Shown: positions 47,978-56,588 of the stretch, piece by piece
Layout: every line of letters starts with the position of its first letter
Numbering within the stretch: the stretch's first letter is position 1
Assembly (NCBI RefSeq): GCF_000349325.1
Contig: NC_020504.1
Span: forward strand, 3,444,053 to 3,508,052
Length of the DNA stretch: 64,000 nt
Direction of reading: 5' to 3'
From: Streptomyces davaonensis JCM 4913
Lineage (GTDB): Bacteria; Actinomycetota; Actinomycetes; Streptomycetales; Streptomycetaceae
Notes under the pieces: generated by a model
Databases searched by the model: none
Told to the model about the DNA's origin: nothing
What the model saw: the letters and a program-made list of their open reading frames with translations, nothing else
Position numbers and translations under genes: made by a program

Positions 47978-48781
47978 TCACACCCGCGTCCACGTGTTCC
48001 GGTCCCGCGCCATCGCGTGCAGGGCCTCCACGTCCGCCGGTTTGAGGACCCCGCCCTGCCGGGCCAGCTCCCCGAGGTCCGTGTCCTGGAGGACGCGGAC
48101 CTCGCGGAGGCGGGCGGTGACCGAGACGTCCGCCGCGCCGACCAGGGCCAGCACGGGGTGGACCTCGGCGGTCAGGGCGTACGAGGCGCGGTCGGCGTCG
48201 GCGCGAACGCGGCGCAGCAGCGGCTGCGGTTCGCGGCGGCCCACCGTGACCAGGGGATCCGCGACCCTGATCCGCTGCTTGCGGGCGTACAGGGTGTGGA
48301 TCGAGAACAGTCCCGCCGGGCCGATGGCCAGGTGGTGGATCCGGGAACCGCCGGGCAGCGGGATCGAGTGCAGGGTGTGCCAGCCCGCGCCGTCCAGCCG
48401 GTCCAGGGCCTCCCCCACCGTCTGTTCCGCGGTGAGCGCGTGCTGCCTGGGGTCCGCGCGGAGCCGGCGGGGCGGCCCCGGGTCCCGGTCCAGGGCGATC
48501 AGCAGCGCCTCGCCCGGGCGGTTGGGCGCCAGATCGTCGTCCGGGTGCAGGGTCAGCCGGGCCAGTTCCGCAGGCGTGGGGACCGGCGGCGGGCCCACAG
48601 CCACCGGGCCGGTCAGGAAGGGTCCCAGGGCTTCCAGGACGTCCTCTCTGCGCTCGTCGCTGAGCAGGTTGACCCTGGCTGCCTCACGGTCGTACCAGGC
48701 GATGTTCCTGCCGTCCGTGAGGCAGACGTACAGCCGTTCCTGGCCGTGGCGCCAGGTCGGCACGACACGCAGTCCGCTCAT
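47978..48781 (-). CDS. NERD-domain protein
   Basis: A 267-residue soluble protein with a nuclease-related (NERD) domain at about residues 115-235: EQTVGEALDRLDGAGWHTLHSIPL, RIHHLAIGPAGLFSIHTLYARKQRI and the region VHPVLALVGAADVSV. The N-terminal 110 residues (GRNIAWYDREAARVNLLSDE) are unassigned. NERD domains resemble restriction-type nucleases but many lack tested activity. The ATG at 48781 is adequate. It is divergent from the phosphatase gene. Confidence 0.82.
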   Translation of the reverse strand: MSGLRVVPTWRHGQERLYVCLTDGRNIAWYDREAARVNLLSDERREDVLEALGPFLTGPVAVGPPPVPTPAELARLTLHPDDDLAPNRPGEALLIALDRDPGPPRRLRADPRQHALTAEQTVGEALDRLDGAGWHTLHSIPLPGGSRIHHLAIGPAGLFSIHTLYARKQRIRVADPLVTVGRREPQPLLRRVRADADRASYALTAEVHPVLALVGAADVSVTARLREVRVLQDTDLGELARQGGVLKPADVEALHAMARDRNTWTRV

Positions 48782-48884
48782 GCACCATCACCCCTTTGAC
48801 CATGGGAACAGGCGGGGTGCTCCAGGGGCAAGAACCTGGTTACCTTTGAGAGGAGTTGGGTGGGGAAGTTGGGGGAGGCGCCAA

Positions 48885-49391
48885 TTGCGTACCCGCGGAA
48901 ATCAACCCGAAGTTCCGGCCCCGGACACTCCCTGGGACGAGATCGTGCCCGGCCTGTGGATGGGCGGTCACGAGGTCCGGGCGAGGTCGGGGCAGCTGGA
49001 GTTCGTCGTCGTCAGGGACGAGTTCGATCTGGTGCAGACACTGCTGCGGCTGCCCGGGCACGGGCCCGACCGCGGGGTGGAGCACCAGGTGTGGCCCATC
49101 CCGGACGGGCCGCTGGACGGGACGCAGCTCGCGGGCGTGATCCGGCTGGCGCAGGCCGCCGCCGAGGCGCTGGACGCGGGCCGCTCGGTCCTGGTGCGCT
49201 GCTATCACGGCTACAACCGATCGGGTCTTGTCGTCGCGCAGACACTGGTCCGGCGGGGCCACTCGACGGAGGAGGCGATCCGGCTGATACGGTCCCGGCG
49301 CTCCCCCTGGGCCCTGCACAATGACCTCTTCGTCGAGTACCTGCGTGCGGGCCTGTCCACCGCCCGGCTGCTGGAGGAGCTCACGGAGTGA
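48885..49391 (+). CDS. Dual-specificity-type protein phosphatase
   Basis: A 168-residue phosphatase of the DSP/PTP superfamily. The CX5R signature is intact in VLVRCYHGYNRSGLVVAQ. An N-terminal PWDEIVPGLWMGGH and the C-terminal LIRSRRSPWALHNDLFVEYL are family-like. The start is TTG at 48885, seven nt after GGGAGG; no ATG or GTG in frame fits better. Substrates are unknown; small protein phosphatases of this kind counter Ser/Thr/Tyr kinases in actinobacteria. Confidence 0.83.
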   Translation: MRTRGNQPEVPAPDTPWDEIVPGLWMGGHEVRARSGQLEFVVVRDEFDLVQTLLRLPGHGPDRGVEHQVWPIPDGPLDGTQLAGVIRLAQAAAEALDAGRSVLVRCYHGYNRSGLVVAQTLVRRGHSTEEAIRLIRSRRSPWALHNDLFVEYLRAGLSTARLLEELTE

Positions 49392-49399
49392 TCGCTCCG

Positions 49400-49416
49400 G
49401 CCCGCCTCGGGCGGGC
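49400..49416 (+). terminator. Terminator of the phosphatase gene
   Basis: A 7-bp GC stem (49400-49406 and 49410-49416) with a TCG loop, starting 9 nt past the stop. Confidence 0.6.
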
Positions 49417-49431
49417 AAAAGGGACTTCCTT

Positions 49432-49477
49432 ATGAATAAGGTGTCCGGGCCACCATGAACAAGGTGTCGGGGCCACC
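49432..49477. repeat. Adjacent 23-bp direct duplication upstream of the lipoprotein gene
   Basis: Two abutting 23-bp copies (49432-49454 and 49455-49477) begin ATGAA(T/C)AAGGTGTC and end GGGCCACC, with two mismatches. They lie 27 bp before the lipoprotein start and may carry promoter or regulator-binding sequence. Confidence 0.8.
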
Positions 49478-49503
49478 GCTCACCTCGGAACCACAGGAGC
49501 ACC

Positions 49504-50235
49504 GTGCCCCTCAGCCGTGTCCGTACGACCGCAGCCGTCGCCCTGGTGGTGGCGGCCGCCGCGGGCTGCGGTGACGCCGGCGGGCTCAAGGGCGCGGGCG
49601 CCACGCCCACCGCGGTGAGCCCGGCCCGGCTGTGGCCGGAGCTGACGCCCGCCTCCAGCCCCGCCTTCGAGATCGGCGAGGTGACCACCGAGGTCGTCAA
49701 GGGCGTCGAGGTGCCCGGTGACGACATCCGCCGGGTGGACCTGGTCGCGGTGGTCCGCGCGGAGATCGAGTCGAACCCCGACGACTACGAGGGCGCGAAG
49801 GCGCCGTACCGCGAGACGGCCCGCCGGATGGCGGACTGCGGGCCGAGCGGCGGCGACGCGTCCCGCTGCCCGGTCCTCACCCCGTACTTCCGGGACCTGA
49901 GCGGCGACGGCCACGAGGACCTGACCCTCGGCTTCCAGCTGCTGCCCGACAAGCTCACCGCCATCCGCGTCTACACCGTCCAGAAGCACCGCCTGGTCCG
50001 CGTCATGTCCTACGACGACGCCGTCAGCGGCGTCGAGCTGGCTGGGCGGTCCGTGATCATCCGCGCGCCCTCGGAGGTCGCGGGGTACGAGTACCGGCTC
50101 CAGTGGACCTGGGACGCGCAGGCCAACGCGATGCTGCTGACGCATGACGAGATGCTGCGCACCGGCTCGCGCCAGCACTCCCCCAAGCCGTCGGCGACCT
50201 CCTCCGCGAACGCTTCCTCCGCGAGCGGTCGATGA
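49504..50235 (+). CDS. Lipoprotein of unknown function paired with a sensor kinase
   Basis: A 243-residue secreted lipoprotein. The lipobox is VAAAAGCGD, with lipidated Cys at residue 22. The mature part has an acidic, mixed sequence with YFRDLSGDGHEDLTLGFQLLP and a Ser/Ala/Asn-rich C-terminal tail. Start GTG at 49504. Its stop overlaps the histidine-kinase start (ATGA), so the two are made together. By analogy with the CseA lipoprotein of the Streptomyces CseBC system it may modulate the kinase, but sequence similarity is not claimed. Confidence 0.82.
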   Translation: MPLSRVRTTAAVALVVAAAAGCGDAGGLKGAGATPTAVSPARLWPELTPASSPAFEIGEVTTEVVKGVEVPGDDIRRVDLVAVVRAEIESNPDDYEGAKAPYRETARRMADCGPSGGDASRCPVLTPYFRDLSGDGHEDLTLGFQLLPDKLTAIRVYTVQKHRLVRVMSYDDAVSGVELAGRSVIIRAPSEVAGYEYRLQWTWDAQANAMLLTHDEMLRTGSRQHSPKPSATSSANASSASGR

Positions 50236-51479
50236 GGCTCGCGCTGCCCCGCTGGGCCGGGACGCTCGCCACCAAGGCCGCCGTGTTCATCACCGTGATG
50301 TGCTGCGCGCTCACGGCGCTGCTCGGGGTGCTCGTGCATGTCTCGGTGACCAACCAGACCGTCGGGCGGGCCCGCAGCGAGGCGCTGTCCCGGCTGACCG
50401 ACGCGACGGCCGCGTACGAGGCCGGGGACCGGCCGGCGCCGGGCGCGGGCGTCGATCCGCCGGGGCTGCCCGGGGCGCTGCGGAAGCTGGCGGTCGCCGG
50501 GGACCGGGGCACGATGGTCGCCGACCACCAGGGCCGTCCGACGATGTGGGCGGCGGGGCCGGCCGACGGTTCGCGGGCGCTGGCGGTGCAGGTCGACTAC
50601 TCGCAGCAGGCCCGCACGATCGACGGCCTCGACCGGGCGATCCTGTGGTCCTCGGCGCTGGCCATCGGGATCACGCTGCTGGTCGGCGCGCTCGCGGTGA
50701 CGCGCGTGACCCGGCGGCTGCACACCACGGCGCAGGTGGCCCGCCGGATCAGCGGCGGCGACCTGGACGCCCGCGTCGACGATCCCCGTACGAAGGATCC
50801 GACGCGCCCTCAGGACGAGGTCGCCGCGGTGGCCGCCGCGCTGGACTCCATGGCGGCGTCGCTCCAGGGCAAGCTCCAGGCCGAGCAGCGGTTCACCGCG
50901 GATGTGGCGCATGAGCTGCGGACGCCGCTGACGGGGCTGCACGCGGCGGCTGAGCTGTTGCCTCCGGGGCGGCCGACGGAGCTGGTGCGGGACCGGGTCG
51001 CCGCGCTGCGGACGCTGACGGAGGATCTGCTGGAGATCTCGCGGCTGGACACCGGGCGGGAACGGCTCGATGTGGACACCGAGCAACTGGGGGCGGTGGC
51101 CGAGCGGGTGGTGCGGGGCGCGGGGGAACCCACCGAGGTCGTCGTGGTTCGGGATGTCGCGGTGGAGACGGATCGGCGGCGGCTGGAGCGGGTGCTGGGG
51201 AATTTGGTGGCCAATGCGCATCGGCATGGGCGGGGGCCGGTGTCTCTGACGGTGGATGGGGCGCAGGTCGTTGTGCGGGATCACGGGGATGGGTATCCGG
51301 TGTATTTGCTTGAGCATGGGCCGCAGCGGTTTCGGACTGAAGGGGGTGCGAAGGGGCATGGGCTGGGGCTGACTATCGCGTTGGGGCAGGCGGAGGTTTT
51401 GGGGGCGCGGTTGTCCTTTGCCAATGCGGAGGATGGTGGGGCCTTGGCGACACTGTCTCTGCCGGTCGGTGGGGGTTGA
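50232..51479 (+). CDS. Sensor histidine kinase without adjacent response regulator
   Basis: A 415-residue OmpR-class kinase. Transmembrane helices at about 13-36 and 135-157 enclose a roughly 100-residue extracytoplasmic sensor. HAMP follows (RRISGGDLDARVDDP). The HisKA box is FTADVAHELRTPLTGLHAAAEL, and the ATPase domain has VLGNLVANAHRHG (N box) and GHGLGLTIALGQAEV (G2). Codon use drifts to G/T-rich at the 3' end without a frameshift. No regulator gene lies on either side, so the partner is encoded elsewhere. The upstream lipoprotein is translationally coupled. Confidence 0.92.
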   Translation: MRLALPRWAGTLATKAAVFITVMCCALTALLGVLVHVSVTNQTVGRARSEALSRLTDATAAYEAGDRPAPGAGVDPPGLPGALRKLAVAGDRGTMVADHQGRPTMWAAGPADGSRALAVQVDYSQQARTIDGLDRAILWSSALAIGITLLVGALAVTRVTRRLHTTAQVARRISGGDLDARVDDPRTKDPTRPQDEVAAVAAALDSMAASLQGKLQAEQRFTADVAHELRTPLTGLHAAAELLPPGRPTELVRDRVAALRTLTEDLLEISRLDTGRERLDVDTEQLGAVAERVVRGAGEPTEVVVVRDVAVETDRRRLERVLGNLVANAHRHGRGPVSLTVDGAQVVVRDHGDGYPVYLLEHGPQRFRTEGGAKGHGLGLTIALGQAEVLGARLSFANAEDGGALATLSLPVGGG

Positions 51480-51480
51480 G

Positions 51481-51504
51481 CGCGCAGTTCCCCGCGCCCC
51501 TAGG
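51481..51504. repeat. Dispersed 24-bp intergenic repeat, copy 2 (inverted)
   Basis: An exact reverse complement of 28749-28772. It directly follows the kinase stop codon. Confidence 0.8.
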
Positions 51505-51599
51505 TTCTTCCGGATGGCCCATGTTGAGAGGCGGCCGGAGTCTTGCGCTCATAGCGTGGCGGATAGTCAGGTTTCGCCCCCTTCATGGAGGTACACCCC

Positions 51600-51953
51600 A
51601 TGTCGCTTCGCTCCCGTCTCTCCATATCCCTCGTCGCCGGCGCACTCGTCGCCGCGGCTGCCGCCGCTCCCGCCGTCGCCGGCGAGGACTGGGGCGGGCA
51701 TCACCAGAACCACCACCCCCGGCTCTACAAGGGCGTCGTGACCGCCAACACCCTGCTGTTGCGCAGCGCACCCAATCGAGGGAGCCAGGTCATCCGGACC
51801 GCGCACCGCGGGCAGATCGTGAAGATCTTCTGCAAGACGGTCGGCCAGAACATCCAGGGCAACCCGCTCTGGTACCTCCTGCCCGACGGCACCTGGGCCT
51901 GGGGCGCCGCCCGCTACATCAACAACATCGGGCCCGCGCCACGCTGGTGCTGA
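51600..51953 (+). CDS. Small secreted SH3-like domain protein
   Basis: A 117-residue exported protein. The signal peptide (1-27) ends at AVA-GED, a short His-rich stretch follows (HHQNHH), then a bacterial SH3-like domain from residue 43 (VVTANTLLLRSAPNRGSQVIRTAHRGQIVKIFCKT... TWAWGAARYINN). SH3b modules bind peptidoglycan or act as adhesion modules. Two Cys (KIFCKT and the C-terminal Cys) may form a disulfide. ATG at 51600 with TGGAGG upstream. Confidence 0.85.
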   Translation: MSLRSRLSISLVAGALVAAAAAAPAVAGEDWGGHHQNHHPRLYKGVVTANTLLLRSAPNRGSQVIRTAHRGQIVKIFCKTVGQNIQGNPLWYLLPDGTWAWGAARYINNIGPAPRWC

Positions 51954-51996
51954 GCCGCAAGGCACACAAGACGCCCTATTTGGGTAAGTTCCGGAC

Positions 51997-53364
51997 ATGA
52001 GCAAGGCCGGAACCACCGAGGCGCAGGCGGACGCACCCGCTCCCGCCGTACGCCTCCCCCGGCGCCGTGGCATCGAACTGGCCCTCATCGTCGTGGCCGT
52101 CCTGCTCTCCGTGTACGGCTACTGCGCTGTCGGTCTCGCCCGCGCCGGCACCGTCCCGCCCGGCGCCGCCGGTTACGGCGCCGGGCTCGGTGTGCTGGCG
52201 CTCGTCGCCCATCTGGCGGTGCGACTGCGGGCGCCGTGCGCGGACCCGCTGCTGCTGCCGATCGGCGTGCTGCTCAACGGTCTCGGACTGGTCCTGATCT
52301 ACCGGCTCGACCTGGAGACCCCGGGCGACCGGGCGGCGCCCGCCCAACTCGTGTGGTCCACGCTGGGGGTGGGCTTCTTCATCGTGACCGTGGTGCTGTT
52401 GCGCGACCACCGTGTCCTTCAGCGTTATGCGTACGTCAGTGTGGTCGGCGCCCTCGGTCTGCTGATTCTGCCGATCCTGTTCCCCTCGGTGAACGGGGCC
52501 CGGATCTGGATCCGGATCGCCGGATTCTCCATCCAGCCGGGCGAGTTCGCGAAGGTCCTGCTGGCGGTGTTCTTCGCCGCGTATCTGGCCGCGAACCGGG
52601 GGGCGCTTGCCTATGCGGGCCGCCGGGTGTGGCGGCTGCAACTGCCGACCGGGCGGGTGCTCGGGCCGATCGTCGCGATCTGGCTGCTGAGCGTCGGCGT
52701 ACTGATCCTGGAACGGGACCTCGGCACCTCGCTGCTGTTCTTCGGCCTGTTCGTGGTCCTGCTGTACGTCGCGACCGGGCGCACCGGATGGATCGCCGTG
52801 GGGCTGCTGCTGGCGGCCCTCGGCGCGGTCGCCGTCGGCTGGCTGGAACCGCATGTGCACAGCAGGGTCGACGACTGGCTGCATCCGCTCGCCTCGATCG
52901 AGGCGGGCCAGGGCCCCAACCAGCTCTCCCAGTCGCTGTTCTCCTTCGCGTCGGGCGGCATGCTCGGCACCGGCCTGGGGCTCGGCCACTCCGTGCTGAT
53001 CGGGTTCGCCGTGAAGTCGGACTTCATCCTGGCCACCGCGGGCGAGGAACTGGGCCTGGCCGGACTGTCCGCGATCTTCCTGCTCTACGGCCTGCTGGTG
53101 GAGCGCGGCTACCGGGCGGGCCTCGCGCTGCGCGACCCCTTCGGACAACTGCTCGCGGTGGGGCTCGCCTCGATCGTCGCGCTCCAAGTCTTCGTGATCG
53201 CGGGCGGTGTGACCGGGCTGATCCCGCTCACCGGCATGGCGATGCCGTTCCTGGCGCAGGGCGGTTCGTCGGTGGTCACCAACTGGGCGATCGTGGCGCT
53301 GCTGGTCCGGGTGAGCGACTCGGCGCGCAGGCGGTACGAGACGGACGGGACGGAGACCGAGTGA
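51997..53364 (+). CDS. FtsW/RodA/SpoVE-family lipid II polymerase (SEDS)
   Basis: A 455-residue SEDS glycosyltransferase with about twelve membrane helices, predicted to polymerise lipid II into glycan strands. Conserved segments are GARIWIRIAGFSIQPGEFAKVLL, the active loop before helix 8 (NQLSQSLFSFASGGMLGTGLG), IGFAVKSDFILATAGEELGL and TGMAMPFLAQGGSSVVTNW. The stop overlaps the following transpeptidase start (GTGA), a classic SEDS-PBP pair. This is not the division ftsW locus; it resembles the accessory RodA-type pair used in growth or spore wall synthesis. Confidence 0.95.
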   Translation: MSKAGTTEAQADAPAPAVRLPRRRGIELALIVVAVLLSVYGYCAVGLARAGTVPPGAAGYGAGLGVLALVAHLAVRLRAPCADPLLLPIGVLLNGLGLVLIYRLDLETPGDRAAPAQLVWSTLGVGFFIVTVVLLRDHRVLQRYAYVSVVGALGLLILPILFPSVNGARIWIRIAGFSIQPGEFAKVLLAVFFAAYLAANRGALAYAGRRVWRLQLPTGRVLGPIVAIWLLSVGVLILERDLGTSLLFFGLFVVLLYVATGRTGWIAVGLLLAALGAVAVGWLEPHVHSRVDDWLHPLASIEAGQGPNQLSQSLFSFASGGMLGTGLGLGHSVLIGFAVKSDFILATAGEELGLAGLSAIFLLYGLLVERGYRAGLALRDPFGQLLAVGLASIVALQVFVIAGGVTGLIPLTGMAMPFLAQGGSSVVTNWAIVALLVRVSDSARRRYETDGTETE

Positions 53365-54818
53365 CCCGGCACATCCGGCTCGCGGCCGTCTTCTGCGCCT
53401 TGTTGCTGGCCGCGCTGCTGGTGAACGCCACCCGCATCCAGGTCTTCGAGGCGGGCGGGTACGACGAGAACCCGGCCAACCGGCGGCAGACCATCGCCCG
53501 GTACGGGCAGCCGCGCGGCGACATCCTGGTCGGCGGCCGGCCGGTCACCGGGTCGAAGGACACCGGCGAGCAGCTCCGCTACGAACGCACGTATCTGGAC
53601 GGCCCGTTGTACGCGCCGGTGACCGGCTTCGCCTCGCAGGTGTACGGAACGAGCCTGCTGGAGCACGCCGAGGACGGGGTGCTGTCCGGCGCGGATCCGA
53701 TGCTGGCGCCGTTCCCGCTGCTGGGCGAGCTGACCCGGGCGCGGAATCCGGGCGGCGATGTGGTGACGACGCTGCACGCGGGCGCACAGCGGGCGGCCTA
53801 CGACGGGCTCGGCGGGCGCAAGGGCGCGGTGGCGGCGGTGGAACCGTCGACGGGGCGGATCCTGGCGCTGGTGTCGACGCCGTCGTACAACCCGGAGGCG
53901 CTGTCGGGGAACGGGCCGACGGTGGCGCGGTCCTGGATCGGGCTGAACGAGGACCCGGACAAGCCGATGCTCAACCGGGCGGTGCGGCAGACGTATCCGC
54001 CGGGGTCGACCTTCAAGGTGGTGACCGCGGCGGCGGCGCTGGACGCGGGGGTCGTCGGGGATGTCGACGAACCGACGGTCTCCCCCGACCCGTACACGCT
54101 GCCGGGTACCTCGACGAGCCTGACGAACGAGGCGACGGGGTGCGCGGACGTGTCGTTGCGGGCCGCGTTCATGTGGTCGTGCAACACGGTGTTCGCGAAG
54201 CTGGGGGTGCGGGTGGGGGTGGGCGATCTGGCGGCCACCGCACAGGCGTTCGGGTTCAACGACGCGGGGGTGCGGATCCCGTACTCGGTGGCCCCGAGCA
54301 CCTTCGACACGACGGTCGACCGGGCGCAGCTCGCGCTGTCGGCGATCGGGCAGTACAACACGCGGGCGACGCCCCTTCAGATGGCGATGGTGGCGGCTGC
54401 GGTGGCGAGCGGGGGGCAGGTGCGCGAGCCGTATCTGGTGGAGCGGACGGTGCGTTCGGGGGGCGCGACGCTGACCACGGCCGGGTCCCGGCCGGTCCGG
54501 CAGGCGATGCATCCGGCGACCGCGCTGCGGCTGCGGGAACTGATGACGGACGTGGTGCGGGAGGGCACCGGTACGAACGCGGCGATCCCAGGGGTGACCG
54601 TCGGCGGCAAGACCGGTACCGCACAGCACGGCATCGGCAACTCCGGGACGCCGTATGCCTGGTTCGTGTCGTGGGCGGAGGGTGAGCGGGACGTGGTGCC
54701 GAAGGTGGCGGTCGCGGTGGTGGTGGAGGACGCGGAGGCGGACCGCGGGGAGATCAGCGGGGGCGGGGACGCGGCGCCGATCGCGCGGGCGGTGATGGAG
54801 GCGGTGCTCGGTGGGTGA
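53361..54818 (+). CDS. Penicillin-binding transpeptidase (class B), partner of the SEDS protein
   Basis: A 485-residue membrane-anchored class B PBP. One N-terminal helix (about 4-24) is followed by a short pedestal domain and the transpeptidase domain (about 145-485). Active-site motifs are intact: Ser216 in PPGSTFKVV (SxxK), WSCNTVF (SxN) and VGGKTGTAQ (KTG). The length is shorter than typical PBP2, like the Streptomyces PbpA-type proteins. Start GTG overlaps the SEDS stop. Confidence 0.95.
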   Translation: MTRHIRLAAVFCALLLAALLVNATRIQVFEAGGYDENPANRRQTIARYGQPRGDILVGGRPVTGSKDTGEQLRYERTYLDGPLYAPVTGFASQVYGTSLLEHAEDGVLSGADPMLAPFPLLGELTRARNPGGDVVTTLHAGAQRAAYDGLGGRKGAVAAVEPSTGRILALVSTPSYNPEALSGNGPTVARSWIGLNEDPDKPMLNRAVRQTYPPGSTFKVVTAAAALDAGVVGDVDEPTVSPDPYTLPGTSTSLTNEATGCADVSLRAAFMWSCNTVFAKLGVRVGVGDLAATAQAFGFNDAGVRIPYSVAPSTFDTTVDRAQLALSAIGQYNTRATPLQMAMVAAAVASGGQVREPYLVERTVRSGGATLTTAGSRPVRQAMHPATALRLRELMTDVVREGTGTNAAIPGVTVGGKTGTAQHGIGNSGTPYAWFVSWAEGERDVVPKVAVAVVVEDAEADRGEISGGGDAAPIARAVMEAVLGG

Positions 54819-54863
54819 GACGGGGGTTCCCGCGCCCGGTGTGCCCGACCTAACGTTCGGTCT

Positions 54864-55364
54864 ATGACTCCCGCATTCGAGCTTGCCGAAGTCAACATAG
54901 CCCGCCTCAAATTCCCGCTGGACTCACCACAGTTGAAGGACTTCGTCGACGCACTCGATCCGGTGAACGCCGACGCCGACTCCGCCGACGGATTCGTCTG
55001 GCGCCTCCAGAGCGAGGGCGGCGACGCGACGGACATCCCCGTCCTCGGGGACGAGTGGCTGATCATCAACATGTCGGTGTGGCGCGACACCAACTCCCTC
55101 ACGGCCTACATGTACCAGGGCCGCCACCGCGAAATGCTGGCCCGCCGCCGCGAATGGTTCGAGAAGGTCCAGGAGGCCATGCTGGCCATGTGGTGGGTCC
55201 CGGCCGGCCACCGCCCGACGGTCGCCGAGGCGGAGGCACGCCTGCTGCACCTGCGTACGAACGGCCCGACCCCGTACGCCTTCACCCTGCGCACCTCGTT
55301 CCCGCCGGGCGCGTCCCAGCCGGTCCTCGGCGAGGTGCCGGAGGGGCTCGGCTGCTCGGTCTAG
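54864..55364 (+). CDS. DUF3291-family protein
   Basis: A 166-residue soluble protein. It matches DUF3291, a dimeric alpha/beta-barrel-like family with FELAEVNIARLKFPLDSPQ, the acidic SADGFVWRLQSE, NMSVWRDTNSLTAYMYQ and WWVPAGHRPTVAEAEARL. The fold resembles heme or small-molecule-binding dimers, but no function is established. Its TAG and the TAG of the convergent diiron gene share the same CTAG (55361-55364). Confidence 0.88.
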   Translation: MTPAFELAEVNIARLKFPLDSPQLKDFVDALDPVNADADSADGFVWRLQSEGGDATDIPVLGDEWLIINMSVWRDTNSLTAYMYQGRHREMLARRREWFEKVQEAMLAMWWVPAGHRPTVAEAEARLLHLRTNGPTPYAFTLRTSFPPGASQPVLGEVPEGLGCSV

Positions 55365-56461
55365 CGACCGTTCTCGATGGCTTCCCGCACCTCCGCGACC
55401 CGCTCCCGCTCCTCCACCGCGAAGCGCTCCGCGTCCAGTTTCTCGGCGATCTCCTCGTCCTCGGTCATCAGCAGGTCGAGGTTGGAGTTGCCCAGGTCGA
55501 AGACGCCCATGTCGACGTAGGCCTGTTGGAGGCGCTTGCCCCACAGGCCTATGTCCTTGACGCAGGGGACTATGCGGGAGAAGAGCAACTGGCGGAACAG
55601 GGCCAGGAATTCGGACTGTTCGCTGTACTGCTCGGCCTCGGGGGTGGGGATGCCGAAGTTCTCCAGGACTTCGACGCCTCGCAGGCGGTCCCGCATCAGG
55701 TAGCAGCCCTCGATGACGAACTCCTCGCGTTCGCGGAGTTCGGCGTCGGTGAGCTGCTTGTAGTAGTCCCTGAGCGCCATCCGGCCGAAGGCCACATGGC
55801 GGGCCTCGTCCTGCATGACGTAGGCGAGGATCTGCTGCGGCAGGGGCTTGTCCGTGGTGTCGCGGATCATGCCGAAGGCGGCGAGGGCGAGGCCCTCGAT
55901 GAGGACCTGCATGCCGAGGTAGGGCATGTCCCAGCGGCTGTCGCGCAGGGTGTCGCCGAGCAGGGACCGGAGGTTGTCGTTGACCGGGTAGAGCATCCCG
56001 ATCTTCTCGTGCAGGAAGCGGCCGTAGATCTCGGCGTGCCGGGCCTCGTCCATCGTCTGGGTCGCCGAGTAGAACTTGGCGTCCAGGTCCGGGACCGACT
56101 CCACGATGCGCGCGGCGCAGACCATCGCGCCCTGTTCGCCGTGGAGGAACTGGCTGAACTGCCAGGAGGCGTAGTGGCGGCGTAACTCGCCCTTGTCGGC
56201 TTCGGTCAGCTTCGCCCAGTGCCGGGTGCCGTAGAGGGACATCGCCTCGTCGGGGGTGCCGAGCGGGTCGTAGGGGTCGACCTCCAGGGTCCAGTCGATG
56301 CGTTTCTGTCCGTCCCACTGCTTGTCCTTGCCCTTCTGGTACAGGGCGAGCAGACGGTCGCGGCCGTCGTCGTACTCCCAGGCGAAGCGGGCCGCGCCGG
56401 TCGCCGGCACCTGCCAGTGAGGGTCTCCCGGGTCGGTGGCGTACAGGTCGTAGGTCGGCAT
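55361..56461 (-). CDS. Ferritin-like diiron carboxylate protein
   Basis: A 366-residue helical protein with a complete diiron site of the R2/monooxygenase type: Glu in FLHGEQGA, Glu/His in TMDEARHAEIYG, Glu in LIEGLALAAFG and Glu/His in VMQDEARHVAFGR. The N-terminal 90 residues (WEYDDGRDRLLALYQKGKDKQWD) are specific to this protein group. It is probably an oxygenase or oxidase; the substrate is unknown. ATG at 56461. Divergent from the AurF-like gene over 127 bp, suggesting joint control. Confidence 0.87.
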   Translation of the reverse strand: MPTYDLYATDPGDPHWQVPATGAARFAWEYDDGRDRLLALYQKGKDKQWDGQKRIDWTLEVDPYDPLGTPDEAMSLYGTRHWAKLTEADKGELRRHYASWQFSQFLHGEQGAMVCAARIVESVPDLDAKFYSATQTMDEARHAEIYGRFLHEKIGMLYPVNDNLRSLLGDTLRDSRWDMPYLGMQVLIEGLALAAFGMIRDTTDKPLPQQILAYVMQDEARHVAFGRMALRDYYKQLTDAELREREEFVIEGCYLMRDRLRGVEVLENFGIPTPEAEQYSEQSEFLALFRQLLFSRIVPCVKDIGLWGKRLQQAYVDMGVFDLGNSNLDLLMTEDEEIAEKLDAERFAVEERERVAEVREAIENGR

Positions 56462-56515
56462 GTCCCGCAGGCTCCCGCGCGGTAGACGCGGGGTCAACAA
56501 GTGCCGCGCGAGGGA

Positions 56516-56546
56516 TTGACGAGCTTGCTGACGCGCAGTCTCATAA
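56516..56546 (+). promoter_or_regulatory. Candidate promoter of the AurF-like gene
   Basis: TTGACG (56516-56521) and CATAAG (56541-56546), with a 19-nt spacer, lie 43 bp before the start. The spacing is long and the -10 imperfect. Confidence 0.35.
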
Positions 56547-56588
56547 GGGGACGGAGGATGTGACCGCGGGTAACGAGTGGGGAGAACC

